Assembly (NCBI RefSeq): GCF_001442755.1
Contig: NZ_CP006367.1
Span: 1,488,001 to 1,552,000, forward strand
Direction of reading: 5' to 3'
DNA length: 64,000 nucleotides
Source: Aureimonas sp. AU20
GTDB taxonomy: Bacteria > Pseudomonadota > Alphaproteobacteria > Rhizobiales > Rhizobiaceae
The notes under the pieces were generated by a model, which was given only the letters and a program-made list of their open reading frames with translations, was not told the origin of the DNA and ran no database searches. Positions 8,990-17,196 of the stretch are shown here, in pieces (position 1 is the first letter of the stretch; each line of letters opens with the position of its first letter). The position numbers were made by a program, and so were the translations under genes.

Positions 8990-9916
8990 TCAGTCGAAAG
9001 GCAAGTCCCGGTCCCAGGGCGGGTTCGGGCCGAAGCGCGCGGCGAGAAAGTCGATCAGCGCGCGCACCTTGGCCGGCGGGCGGCGGTCCATGGCGTGGAC
9101 GGCATGGACGCCCGGCATTTCCAGCGGCGGATGGTCGAGCGCGAGCGGCACGAGGCGGCCGGCCCGGATGTCGTCGCCCAGGAGAAAGCTCGGCTCGTAG
9201 ACGATGCCCTGGCCGGCCAGCGCCGCGGCCACCAGCGCGTCGCCATTGTTGGCGCGAAGGGAACCGGACACGGCCACCTCCACCGATCCGTCCCGCCCGA
9301 ACTGCCAGCGATGGGCGCCGAGCGCGGGAGACAGCGTATAGCCCAGGCACTCGTGACGGCCGAGATCGGCGACCCGGCGCGGCGTGCCGCGGGCCGTGAG
9401 GTAGGACGGCGCGGCCGCGACGAGGAGGCGGCAGGGCGCCAGCCGACGGGCGATCAAGGCTGGCGCTTGCAGGCGGCCGATGCGGATCGCGGCGTCCCAG
9501 CCTTCCTCCACCAGATCCACCACGCGGTCGTTGAGGCCGAGATCGACGGTGAGCGCGGGATGAAGGCGCGAGAAATCGGCAAGGATCGGCGCGATCTCCC
9601 GCACGCCGAAAGAAACGGGGGCGGCGAGGCGCAACGTGCCCGTCACCTCCAGCCGCTCGGCCGCAAGGCTCGCCTCCGCCTCGCCAAGCTCGCCGAGCAG
9701 CCGCTCGACCGTGTCGAGATAATGCCGGCCGGGCTCGGTGAGCGTCACCTTGCGCGTCGTGCGATGGAGGAGCTTGAGGCCCAGTCGGTCCTCCATGGCG
9801 GCCATGTGCTTGGTCGCCATGGTTTGCGACATCCCGAGCGCGCGTGCCGCGCCCGACAGGCTGCCGAGCGACGCGACCTTGGCGAAGACCTGAAGTCCCG
9901 TCAGCCGATCCAGCAT
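8990..9916 (-). CDS. LysR family transcriptional regulator
   Basis: A 308-residue protein with an N-terminal winged HTH (MLDRLTGLQVFAKVASLGSL, then AARALGMSQTMATKHMAAME) and a periplasmic-binding-like effector domain. The start MLDRLTG was preferred over an ATG 27 codons upstream because LysR proteins begin directly before the HTH. It is transcribed away from a dioxygenase-like/GST pair, the usual LysR layout, and so probably controls that pair together with itself. The effector is unknown, perhaps an aromatic or quinone. Confidence 0.92.
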   Translation of the reverse strand: MLDRLTGLQVFAKVASLGSLSGAARALGMSQTMATKHMAAMEDRLGLKLLHRTTRKVTLTEPGRHYLDTVERLLGELGEAEASLAAERLEVTGTLRLAAPVSFGVREIAPILADFSRLHPALTVDLGLNDRVVDLVEEGWDAAIRIGRLQAPALIARRLAPCRLLVAAAPSYLTARGTPRRVADLGRHECLGYTLSPALGAHRWQFGRDGSVEVAVSGSLRANNGDALVAAALAGQGIVYEPSFLLGDDIRAGRLVPLALDHPPLEMPGVHAVHAMDRRPPAKVRALIDFLAARFGPNPPWDRDLPFD

Positions 9917-10083
9917 GATCTCACTCCCTCGGTGTGAAGTGTTATCCCAGATGGCCGGATTATCAAACCAACCACGTGAGCGCATATGACGAGGCATGGT
10001 TGGGATGGGCGCGGCCCGATCCCCGTTTCAGGTGGAGGATGGGGGAGATGATGTCCGATCTCGCGCACCCGGAGGATGCTTTC
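9917..10083. promoter_or_regulatory. Divergent promoter region with weak dyad (LysR/VOC)
   Basis: This region separates the LysR gene from its divergent partner. A short dyad ATCC-N9-GGAT (9944-9960) lies inside a repeated TTATC context and could be part of a LysR site. No strong -35/-10 was identified. Confidence 0.35.
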
Positions 10084-10971
10084 ATGCCGCTTGCTCGTTC
10101 CGAGCGCTCCGCGCTTGCCCCCGTCTTGGCCGGAGCGCCGCACCGGATCGGCCGCGTCGCGCTGACCGTGCGCGATCTCGGGGCGATGAGCGCCTTCTAC
10201 AGCCAGGCCGTCGGGCTCGAACTCATGGAGGGCGGCGCGGATGTTGCCCGCCTCGGCGCGGGCGGCACGGTGTTTCTGGAACTGCGGCGCGACCCGGCCG
10301 CCCGCCAGCGCTCAGCTCGCGAGGCGGGCCTGTTCCACACGGCCTTTCTGCTGCCGACGCGGGCCGATCTCGGCGCCTGGCTCGGGCATGCCGGGGCACG
10401 CGGCGTGCGGCTTCAGGGCGCGGCAGATCATCTCGTCAGCGAAGCGATCTATCTCTCCGACCCCGAAGGCAACGGGATCGAAATCTATGCCGACCGGGCG
10501 CCGGAAACCTGGCGCTGGAACGGCGGCGAGCTCGAGATGGCGAGCGATCCGCTGGACGCGGACGGCCTTTTGCGCGCGGGCGAGGTGCGAGGCTGGACCG
10601 GCTTTCCGGAAGGGGGAACGGTCGGCCATGTGCATCTTCAGGTCGGCGCGCTGGAGCCCGCGGACCGGTTCTATGGCGGGCTTCTCGGCTTCGACGTGAC
10701 CTGCCGCTATCCCGGCGCGAGCTTCTTCGGCTCGGGCGGATACCACCACCAGCTCGCCGCCAATGTCTGGAACAGCCGGGGCGCCGGCGCGAGGCTGCAG
10801 CCCTCCACGGGGCTCACTGAGCTGGAGCTTCTCACGCGCCCCGACGCGCTCGATGCCATCCGCGCCCGCCTTCCCACCGAGGCGGCGCGGAGCGACGAGG
10901 GCGGCCGCCTGACGCTGGCCGACCCCTGGGGCACCGCCGTCTCGCTTCTTCCAGCGCCGACCCGCTCATAA
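10084..10971 (+). CDS. VOC family protein, CatE-like ring-cleavage dioxygenase homologue
   Basis: About 295 residues with two vicinal-oxygen-chelate modules: HRIGRVALTVRDLGAMSAFY near the N-terminus and GHVHLQVGALEPADRFYGG in the second half, the arrangement of catechol-2,3-dioxygenase (CatE)-like proteins. Probable metal ligands are the His of the first strand, the His in GHVHLQV and a late Glu in LTELELL. The start at 10084 has GGAGG eight bases upstream; ATG at 10051 is an alternative. Seventeen bases later comes a glutathionyl-hydroquinone reductase-like gene, so the pair may act on catechols or hydroquinones. Confidence 0.82.
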   Translation: MPLARSERSALAPVLAGAPHRIGRVALTVRDLGAMSAFYSQAVGLELMEGGADVARLGAGGTVFLELRRDPAARQRSAREAGLFHTAFLLPTRADLGAWLGHAGARGVRLQGAADHLVSEAIYLSDPEGNGIEIYADRAPETWRWNGGELEMASDPLDADGLLRAGEVRGWTGFPEGGTVGHVHLQVGALEPADRFYGGLLGFDVTCRYPGASFFGSGGYHHQLAANVWNSRGAGARLQPSTGLTELELLTRPDALDAIRARLPTEAARSDEGGRLTLADPWGTAVSLLPAPTRS

Positions 10972-10988
10972 ATCGAAAGGAACGTCTC

Positions 10989-11954
10989 ATGCTCTTGAAC
11001 GGCAAATGGGTGGCCGACTGGCAGCCGGTGCAGGCGAAGGACGAGAAGGGCGGCTTCGTTCGACAGACTTCCAGCTTTCGCAACTTCGTGACGCCGGACG
11101 GCGTGCCGGGGCCGAGCGGCGAGGGCGGCTTTCCCGCCGAGGCCGGGCGCTACCATCTCTATGTCGCGCTGATCTGCCCCTGGGCCTCGCGCACCCTGAT
11201 CGCGCGAAAGCTGAAAGGACTGGAGACGGTGGTCTCGGTTTCCGTGGTCGAGCCGGAGCTGGGCGACCAGGGCTGGCGCTTCGGCGAGGCGACGCCGGAC
11301 AGGGTGAATGGCGCGACCTATCTGCACGAGGTCTACACGAAGGCCGACCCCACGATCAGCGGCCGGGCCACCGTGCCGGTGCTCTGGGACCTTGAGCGGG
11401 CGACCATCGTCAACAACGAGTCGGCCGATATCCTGCGCATGTTCGACAGCGGCTTCGGCCCGCTGGCGGATGCGACGTTCGACCTTTATCCCGCCGATCT
11501 CCGATCCGAGATCGACGCGCTGAATGAGCGAATCTATCCCAGCCTCAACAACGGCGTCTACCGCGCGGGTTTCGCGACGACGCAAGGCGCCTACGAAGAG
11601 GCGTTCACTGATGTCTTCGCGGCGCTGGACGAGATGGAAATGCGCCTGACGACGGGTCCTTTCCTGTTCGGGGAGCGGCTGACCGAGAGCGACATCCGCC
11701 TCTTCGTCACGCTCGTTCGCTTCGACGCGGCCTATCACGGGCTGTTCAAATGCAACCTGCGCCGCATCGCGGACTATCCCGCGCTCAGCGCCTATCTCGA
11801 GCGGATGCTGGCCGTGCCGGGCGTCGCCGAGACGGTCAGCATCGACCATATCAAGCGCGGCTACTATTCGATCAAGAGCCTCAACCCGAACCGCATCGTT
11901 CCCCTTGGGCCGGACCTGCCCTTCGCCCATCTTCTTCGGGAAACCCGCCTCTGA
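10989..11954 (+). CDS. Xi-class glutathione S-transferase / glutathionyl-hydroquinone reductase
   Basis: A 321-residue protein of the YqjG/Xi-GST class. The catalytic cysteine is in ICPWASRTL (Cys63), the CPWA signature of glutathionyl-hydroquinone reductases, followed by the thioredoxin-like fold and the all-helical domain (ESADILRMFDSGF, then RLFVTLVRFDAAYHGLFKCN). These enzymes reduce glutathionyl-hydroquinones back to hydroquinones with glutathione. It is the second gene of the unit headed by the dioxygenase-like gene, consistent with handling of quinone by-products. Confidence 0.93.
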   Translation: MLLNGKWVADWQPVQAKDEKGGFVRQTSSFRNFVTPDGVPGPSGEGGFPAEAGRYHLYVALICPWASRTLIARKLKGLETVVSVSVVEPELGDQGWRFGEATPDRVNGATYLHEVYTKADPTISGRATVPVLWDLERATIVNNESADILRMFDSGFGPLADATFDLYPADLRSEIDALNERIYPSLNNGVYRAGFATTQGAYEEAFTDVFAALDEMEMRLTTGPFLFGERLTESDIRLFVTLVRFDAAYHGLFKCNLRRIADYPALSAYLERMLAVPGVAETVSIDHIKRGYYSIKSLNPNRIVPLGPDLPFAHLLRETRL

Positions 11955-12034
11955 CGGCGGGATCGGCTCGCCTCCCATCGGGCGGAGAATCTTGCTAAGC
12001 CACGGCCTCGCGTTTCGACGGCAAAGGACTGGCC

Positions 12035-13015
12035 ATGGCCCGCATTCAGCTCATCACCACCGGCGGAACGATCGCCTCGCGGCCCGGCGGGGCGAAGGCG
12101 GATGTGGTGGCCGAGATGACCGGTGCCGATCTGAAGGCCAGCCTGCACGACAGCTTGGAGGGGATCGATCTCGCGATCGACGATTTCTGCCGCGTCGGCT
12201 CCTCCGCCCTCGACCTGCCGCTCGCCTTCTCCATCGCCCAACGAATCCGCTTTCATCTCGCCCGGCCGGATTGCGACGGCGTCGTCGTCACGCACGGCAC
12301 CGACACGATGGAGGAAAGCGCCTTTCTGGCCGATCTGCTGATCGAAGGCGACAAGCCCGTGGTCTTCACCGGGGCGCAGAAGAGCGCCGACGCGCCCGAC
12401 ACGGACGGGCCACGCAACATCGCCCAGTCCGTGCGCCTCGCCGCCTCGCCGCTGGCGCGCGGGCTCGGCGCCCTGGTGTGCTTCGAGGACGAGTTCCACG
12501 CCGCGCGCGACGTGACCAAGACCCACACCTCGCGCACCGACACGTTCCGCTCGGGCGAGCATGGCAAGTTGGGCGAGGTGGACGGCGCGGACGTAATCCT
12601 CCACCGCCGCCCCGTGATTCGCCGCACCTATGCGCCGGCTCGCATCGAAACCGAGGTGGAACTGGTCAAGCTCGGGCTCGGCACCGGCGACAAGGTGATC
12701 CGCTATCTCGCGGCGAGCGGCACGAAGGCGATCGTGATCGAGGGCTTCGGGCGCGGCAATTGCAGGCCTGTCGTGACCGAGGCGATCGGCGAGATCGTCG
12801 CCGGCGGCGTGCCTGTCATCATGTGCTCGCGCTGCCCCGAGGGCCGGGTCAAGCCGATCTACGGAAATGGCGCGGGCAAGGACGTGGAGCGAAACGGCGG
12901 ACTCTTCGCTGGCGATCTCACCGGCGTGAAGGCGCGCATTCTCGCCGCCGTGGTGCTGGGCCTGGAGGACGGGCCGGAGCGGCTGCGCGAGGAGATCGCT
13001 TTTTTCGGCGGCTGA
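12035..13015 (+). CDS. L-asparaginase (asparaginase/glutaminase family)
   Basis: A 326-residue enzyme hydrolysing L-asparagine to aspartate and ammonia. Both catalytic motifs are present: TTGGTIAS (residues 6-13, nucleophilic Thr) and VVVTHGTDTMEESAF (about 84-98, Thr-Asp pair), with a conserved SGTKAIVIEGFGRGN later. There is no signal peptide, so it is probably cytoplasmic. It stands alone, convergent with the haem gene hmuS. Confidence 0.93.
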   Translation: MARIQLITTGGTIASRPGGAKADVVAEMTGADLKASLHDSLEGIDLAIDDFCRVGSSALDLPLAFSIAQRIRFHLARPDCDGVVVTHGTDTMEESAFLADLLIEGDKPVVFTGAQKSADAPDTDGPRNIAQSVRLAASPLARGLGALVCFEDEFHAARDVTKTHTSRTDTFRSGEHGKLGEVDGADVILHRRPVIRRTYAPARIETEVELVKLGLGTGDKVIRYLAASGTKAIVIEGFGRGNCRPVVTEAIGEIVAGGVPVIMCSRCPEGRVKPIYGNGAGKDVERNGGLFAGDLTGVKARILAAVVLGLEDGPERLREEIAFFGG

Positions 13016-13026
13016 GGCTGCGAGGG

Positions 13027-13043
13027 CAGGGCGCCTCGCCCTG
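13027..13043. terminator. Small hairpin between convergent genes
   Basis: CAGGGCG-CCT-CGCCCTG gives a 7-bp GC stem with a 3-base loop in the 51-bp gap between the asparaginase and hmuS stops. There is no U tract; it may help separate the converging transcripts. Confidence 0.35.
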
Positions 13044-13066
13044 TCGAAGGGAAAGGCGCGTCGCGG

Positions 13067-14089
13067 TCAGGCGTCGAAGCTTGCTCCGAGCGCGTCCACC
13101 AGGGCGCGCCAGCGCGGGTCTTCCGGCCGGCCTTCCCCGCGCACGCCGAAGAACTGCACGGGCAGCGCGCCTTTGGCGTCGAAGAGTTCCACGGAGGTGA
13201 GCAGGCCGTCGCGCGTCGGCTTGCGCACGGCGAAGGCCTCGGCCACGAGATCCTCGCGCAGATGCAGGTCGAAGCCGGGGTCGAGCACGTTGATCCACGG
13301 TCCCATGGCGCGGATGGTCCGGACCGGGCCGGAATGGATCTGGATGCAGCCCCGGCTGCCGACGAAGCACATGATCGGAAGGCTCTCAGCGCTCGCCGCT
13401 TCCAGAAGGCGCGTCGCAGTCTTGGCGCCGAGCGGGCGCACATGCGCCTCGCCCATCAGGTCGAGCGCGCCGCGCCGGCTGACCCCGTGGCGGCGAAGCA
13501 GCGGGAAGAACTGATGAACGTCCGCCATGGCTTCGAAGTCGTGGCGGAACGCGTCGGCGTCCACGTTCTTCCTCATCGTCTCGGCCGCGTAGGGCGAAAC
13601 GGCGAGCGGTTCGGGCGCGCCCAGGGCGAAACGCGCGCGGATCGCCTCGAAGGCCGCCGCGTCGGAGGCGGCGCGCAGATGGATCTTGATCGCCGCTTCA
13701 CCCGACGCGTCGAAAATCTGGATCGAGCGGCGCGGCCCGGCCTTGTCGGGCAGCTCCAGCGCGAAGCACGAGGCCCAATGCTTGGGAAACAGGCGAAGGT
13801 CGATCGGCGGGTTGATCACGAGCCCTGCGTGTTCTCCGAAATGGATGCCGCCGAACGCGCCGACCTTCTCATGGACGGCGACGTCGTTGCGCGTCAGCAC
13901 CATGATCTCGCCGAGCGCCGGCAGAGCCTCCACCAGCGCCTTGGGCTCCAGCGCCAGACGCACGACCTCCGGCCCCTGATGGGTTGCCAGAAGCTCGGCC
14001 TCCGACAGGCCGAGTTCGGCGGCGAGATCGCGGCTGCGCTTGCCCGTGGCGTAGAAGGGCGTGGCGGACAGGTCGGTCAATGTATCCAT
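13067..14089 (-). CDS. hmuS: Haemin-degrading factor, HemS/HmuS family
   Basis: A 340-residue cytoplasmic haem-handling protein with the duplicated HemS fold. Each half carries the pattern leading to haem binding (LTRNDVAVHEKVGAFGGIHF in the first, MCFVGSRGCIQIHSGPVRTI in the second). Members accept haem from the importer and store it or release iron by ring opening. It is the last gene of the minus-strand unit hmuT-U-V-S, and its start overlaps the end of hmuV by 13 bp, implying coupled translation. Confidence 0.92.
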   Translation of the reverse strand: MDTLTDLSATPFYATGKRSRDLAAELGLSEAELLATHQGPEVVRLALEPKALVEALPALGEIMVLTRNDVAVHEKVGAFGGIHFGEHAGLVINPPIDLRLFPKHWASCFALELPDKAGPRRSIQIFDASGEAAIKIHLRAASDAAAFEAIRARFALGAPEPLAVSPYAAETMRKNVDADAFRHDFEAMADVHQFFPLLRRHGVSRRGALDLMGEAHVRPLGAKTATRLLEAASAESLPIMCFVGSRGCIQIHSGPVRTIRAMGPWINVLDPGFDLHLREDLVAEAFAVRKPTRDGLLTSVELFDAKGALPVQFFGVRGEGRPEDPRWRALVDALGASFDA

Positions 14090-14886
14090 GCGGATGTCCT
14101 CGAAAGCGGCGCCGCCGTCTGCGGCAGAACGAAGGGCTGGGGCGGGAAGGGCGTCGCGCCGACCGCGAGGCGGATGCGGAAGACCTCTTCCACCAGCGCG
14201 TCGGTCAAGACGGCGGCGGGCGGCCCGTCGGCGGCGACGCGCCCGTTCTGCATCGCGATGAGCCGGTCGGCGAAGCCGCTCGCCAGATTGAGATCGTGCA
14301 ACACGGCCACCACCGCACCGCCCGCCGCCGCGAACTCGCGCGCCAGCCCCAGCACGGCGAGCTGGTGGCGGATGTCGAGGCTGGAGACCGGCTCGTCCAG
14401 AAAAAGCAGCCGGGCCGTTCCGGCGTGGACCGGCGCGCCGATCTGGCAGAGGACGCGCGCCAGATGCACGCGCTGCTGCTCGCCGCCCGAAAGCTCGTTG
14501 TAGAAGCGGCCCGCGAAGTCGGCGAGATCGACGCGGGCGAGCGCGGCGCGAATGGCACCCGGCTCCCGCGCGCGGCCGCCCGCCTCCAGGCCGAAGCGCA
14601 CGACTTCGGCCACGGTGAACGGAAAGGCGAGGCTGGCGCTTTGCGGCAGGACGGCGCGGCGGCGCGCCAACTGCTCGGGCGAGAAGCGGCCCAGCGGCTG
14701 GCCGTCGAGATGCACCTCGCCGCCGGCCGGCGGGAGTTCGCCGGTCATGAGCTTGAGAAGGCTCGACTTGCCCGCCCCGTTCGGCCCGACGATGACGGTG
14801 AGCGCGCCCGGCTCGATGCGCAGCGACAGCGGGCGGACGACCTCGCGGCCGCGATAGGAGAGGCTGGCCTGGAGAAGGTCGAGCAT
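14077..14886 (-). CDS. hmuV: Haem ABC transporter ATP-binding protein
   Basis: A 269-residue ATPase with Walker A GPNGAGKSSLL, signature LSGGEQQRVHLARVL and Walker B RLLFLDEPVSSLD, of the FecE/BtuD/HmuV type that drives periplasm-to-cytoplasm haem transport. The start MLDLLQASLSYRG was chosen 13 bp after the hmuU stop; the frame is open upstream only because it runs antisense through hmuU. It overlaps hmuS downstream. Confidence 0.95.
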   Translation of the reverse strand: MLDLLQASLSYRGREVVRPLSLRIEPGALTVIVGPNGAGKSSLLKLMTGELPPAGGEVHLDGQPLGRFSPEQLARRRAVLPQSASLAFPFTVAEVVRFGLEAGGRAREPGAIRAALARVDLADFAGRFYNELSGGEQQRVHLARVLCQIGAPVHAGTARLLFLDEPVSSLDIRHQLAVLGLAREFAAAGGAVVAVLHDLNLASGFADRLIAMQNGRVAADGPPAAVLTDALVEEVFRIRLAVGATPFPPQPFVLPQTAAPLSRTSAWIH

Positions 14887-14899
14887 GGTCGCGGAAGCC

Positions 14900-16048
14900 T
14901 CACAAACCCGCCAGGCCGCGCCGGCGCAGCAGGATCCACAGGAAGACCGGCGCGCCGAGCGCGGCGGTGAGAATGCCGATCGGCAGTTCCGCCGGGGCGA
15001 CCAGCGTGCGCGCCGCCATGTCGGCGACGAGCAGCAGCACCGCGCCGCCGAGCGCGGCATTGGGCAGGAGGTGGCGATGGTCCGGCCCGAACCAGAGGCG
15101 CAGGAGATGCGGCACGACGATGCCGACGAAGCCGATCGTGCCCGATACGGCGACCGCCGCGCCCGTCGCCAGGGCGACGATGACGATGGTCAGGCGCTTC
15201 AGGCGCTGGACGCGGATGCCGAGATGATAGGCCTCGGCCTCGCCCAGGACGATGCCGTTCAGCCCGCGCGCGAGGAAGGGCGCGGCGAGCAGCGCCGCCC
15301 CCATCATCGGCAGGCCCGCCCAAAGCTTGGCCCAGGTGGCGCCCCCCAGCCCTCCGAGGCTCCAGAAAGTGAGATCGCGCAGCTGGTTGTCGTTGCTGAG
15401 ATAAACGAGAAAGCCCGTGCCGGCGGCGGCGAAAGCGCCGAGCGCGATGCCCGCCAGAAGAATCAGCGCCACCGAGGATTGCCCGGCCCGCGTGCCGACG
15501 CGGTAGATCAGGAGCGTCGCCGCTAGACCGCCTCCGAAAGCGGAAACCGGCAGGGCATAAAGGCCGAGAGCGGCGGCGAAGGGCGCGAGCACGCTCCCCG
15601 AAAGGACGATGGTCGCGACCGCCGCGAAGGCCGCGCCGGAGGACACGCCGATCAGGCCTGGATCGGCCAGCGGATTGCGGAACAACCCTTGCATCATCGC
15701 GCCGACCAGCCCGAGCGAGGCGCCGACGAGCGCCCCGAGCAGCACGCGCGGCAGGCGGATCTGCCAGACGATCACCGTGTCGGCGAGCGAGGCGACCTCG
15801 CCCTTGGGGCCGGCGAGAAGAATGGCGGCGACCGCGCGTGGCGACAGCAGCGCCGGCCCCGTGCCGAGCGCGACGATCAGCGTGGCGGCGAGAAGCAGGG
15901 CGAGAAGCAGCGTCGCGAGCCGGGCCTTGGCGCTGCGGTCGCCGGCAAGCGCCGGGGCAGCCGAGGGTTCGGACGCCTCGCGCGGCGCTCCACGCCTCGC
16001 CCCCAGCCGGCGCATGCTCGGCTTGCCGTCCAGCGTATCAGCGGACAA
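14900..16048 (-). CDS. hmuU: Haem ABC transporter permease (FecCD family)
   Basis: A 382-residue inner-membrane protein with about ten hydrophobic helices and FecCD-type segments (RLPRVLLGALVGASLGLVGA, MMQGLFRNPLADPGLIGVSS, GIVVPHLLRLWFGPDHRHLL). A 45-residue polar N-terminal tail precedes the first helix; Met12 could be the actual start. Its start overlaps the hmuT stop by 11 bp. It forms the channel of the haem importer with two HmuV subunits. Confidence 0.94.
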   Translation of the reverse strand: MSADTLDGKPSMRRLGARRGAPREASEPSAAPALAGDRSAKARLATLLLALLLAATLIVALGTGPALLSPRAVAAILLAGPKGEVASLADTVIVWQIRLPRVLLGALVGASLGLVGAMMQGLFRNPLADPGLIGVSSGAAFAAVATIVLSGSVLAPFAAALGLYALPVSAFGGGLAATLLIYRVGTRAGQSSVALILLAGIALGAFAAAGTGFLVYLSNDNQLRDLTFWSLGGLGGATWAKLWAGLPMMGAALLAAPFLARGLNGIVLGEAEAYHLGIRVQRLKRLTIVIVALATGAAVAVSGTIGFVGIVVPHLLRLWFGPDHRHLLPNAALGGAVLLLVADMAARTLVAPAELPIGILTAALGAPVFLWILLRRRGLAGL

Positions 16049-16898
16049 GGGAGGCTCCGAGCCCAGCGTCGGGATAAAGCCTTACTGCTAGATCGCGCAG
16101 CGCGGCGGGCGTGCGCGGGCCGAAGCCGAGAAGATAGGCGGCGTCCATGCGGATGACGGCGCCGGCCTGGCCCGCCGGCGTCGCGGCGAGCGCCGGGATC
16201 GCCAGCGGATCGCCGCCGCCGGGCCCCGCCCGGTCGAGCATCAGGATCACGTCCGGCTTCAGAGCGGCGGCCGATTCGGGCGAGAGCATCTTGTAGCCCT
16301 CCATGTCGCCGAAGACGTTCTCCGCCCCCGCGAGGCGGATCACCGCGTCGGCCCCGGTGCCGTGCCCGGCGGCATTGGCGCGCCCGTCCGCGACCGACAG
16401 GAGGAAGAGGACGCGGCGCTTGGACTTGATCTCCGCAAGGTCCCCCCGCAGCGCTTCGAGTTCGCCAGCCATGCGCTGGGCCAGCGCTTCGCCCTCCTCG
16501 TCGCGGCCGACGGCTGCGGCGACGAGGCGCATCTTCTGGAGAAGATCGGGCACGCTGTATCCGCTCGGCACATGGCGCACCGGAACGCCCGCCGCGTCGA
16601 TCAGCGCCACCGCCTCCTTCGGCCCGGCGCCGTCCTCCATCAGGATGAGGTCAGGCGACAGGGACAGGACACCCTCGGCCGAGAGCCCGCGCATGTAGCC
16701 GACATTGGGTTTCTCGCTGAGCGCGGCCGGTGGGTAGACGCTGGTCGTGTCCACCGCCGCGATGCGCTTGTCCTCGCCCAGCGCATAGAGAACCTCCGTG
16801 ATCGCCCCGCCGATCGACACGACGCGGGTGGGCAGCGGCTCGGCCGAGGCGGGGACGGCAAGAAGGGCCAGGAGAAGGGCGGCGACGGGCGTGCGCAT
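16038..16898 (-). CDS. hmuT: Periplasmic haem-binding protein
   Basis: A 286-residue class III solute-binding protein with a cleavable signal peptide (MRTPVAALLLALLAVPASAEPLP). Family segments are RVVSIGGAITEVLYALGE, a Tyr-containing DTTSVYPPA region and GYMRGLSAEGVLSLSPDLIL. It delivers haem from the outer-membrane receptor to HmuUV. It is the first gene of the haem uptake operon, divergent from the TonB-dependent receptor. Confidence 0.94.
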   Translation of the reverse strand: MRTPVAALLLALLAVPASAEPLPTRVVSIGGAITEVLYALGEDKRIAAVDTTSVYPPAALSEKPNVGYMRGLSAEGVLSLSPDLILMEDGAGPKEAVALIDAAGVPVRHVPSGYSVPDLLQKMRLVAAAVGRDEEGEALAQRMAGELEALRGDLAEIKSKRRVLFLLSVADGRANAAGHGTGADAVIRLAGAENVFGDMEGYKMLSPESAAALKPDVILMLDRAGPGGGDPLAIPALAATPAGQAGAVIRMDAAYLLGFGPRTPAALRDLAVRLYPDAGLGASLVR

Positions 16899-17196
16899 GG
16901 CAAGTCTTTCCCGGGGGGTGGCTTACATCTGGGCCTGAGTAAGAACGGATGTGCCGAGCCGTCAAGTCATATCGCTAAAATAGGGAAGTCTAAAACCGTT
17001 CTAAGAACGATTTCACATTGTAGATATTCAAAATTCGAACGTCTAAAATGTAAATACTGTGAGTCTTATTTGTTTGACTCGGGCGAGATGGCGTCGATAG
17101 ACAGTGATTCAAGCTCGGTCGCCTAGGGAGATTGTAGAAATCTTCCAATCACAAGGCGCGGCTTGAAACAATCAGCTTGGTCGAGGGGACGAGACA
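16899..17196. promoter_or_regulatory. AT-rich divergent haem promoter region, candidate iron-responsive boxes
   Basis: The base composition drops sharply in AT relative to the flanking genes' GC. It contains the perfect dyad CGTTCT-A-AGAACG (16997-17009) and two copies of GTCTAAAA (16988-16995 and 17041-17048). Rhizobial haem genes are normally controlled by Irr, RirA or Fur; TTCTAA/TTAGAA-like elements resemble Irr (ICE) sites, so Irr-type control of both divergent units is the likely reading. No HmuP gene is seen here. Confidence 0.5.
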
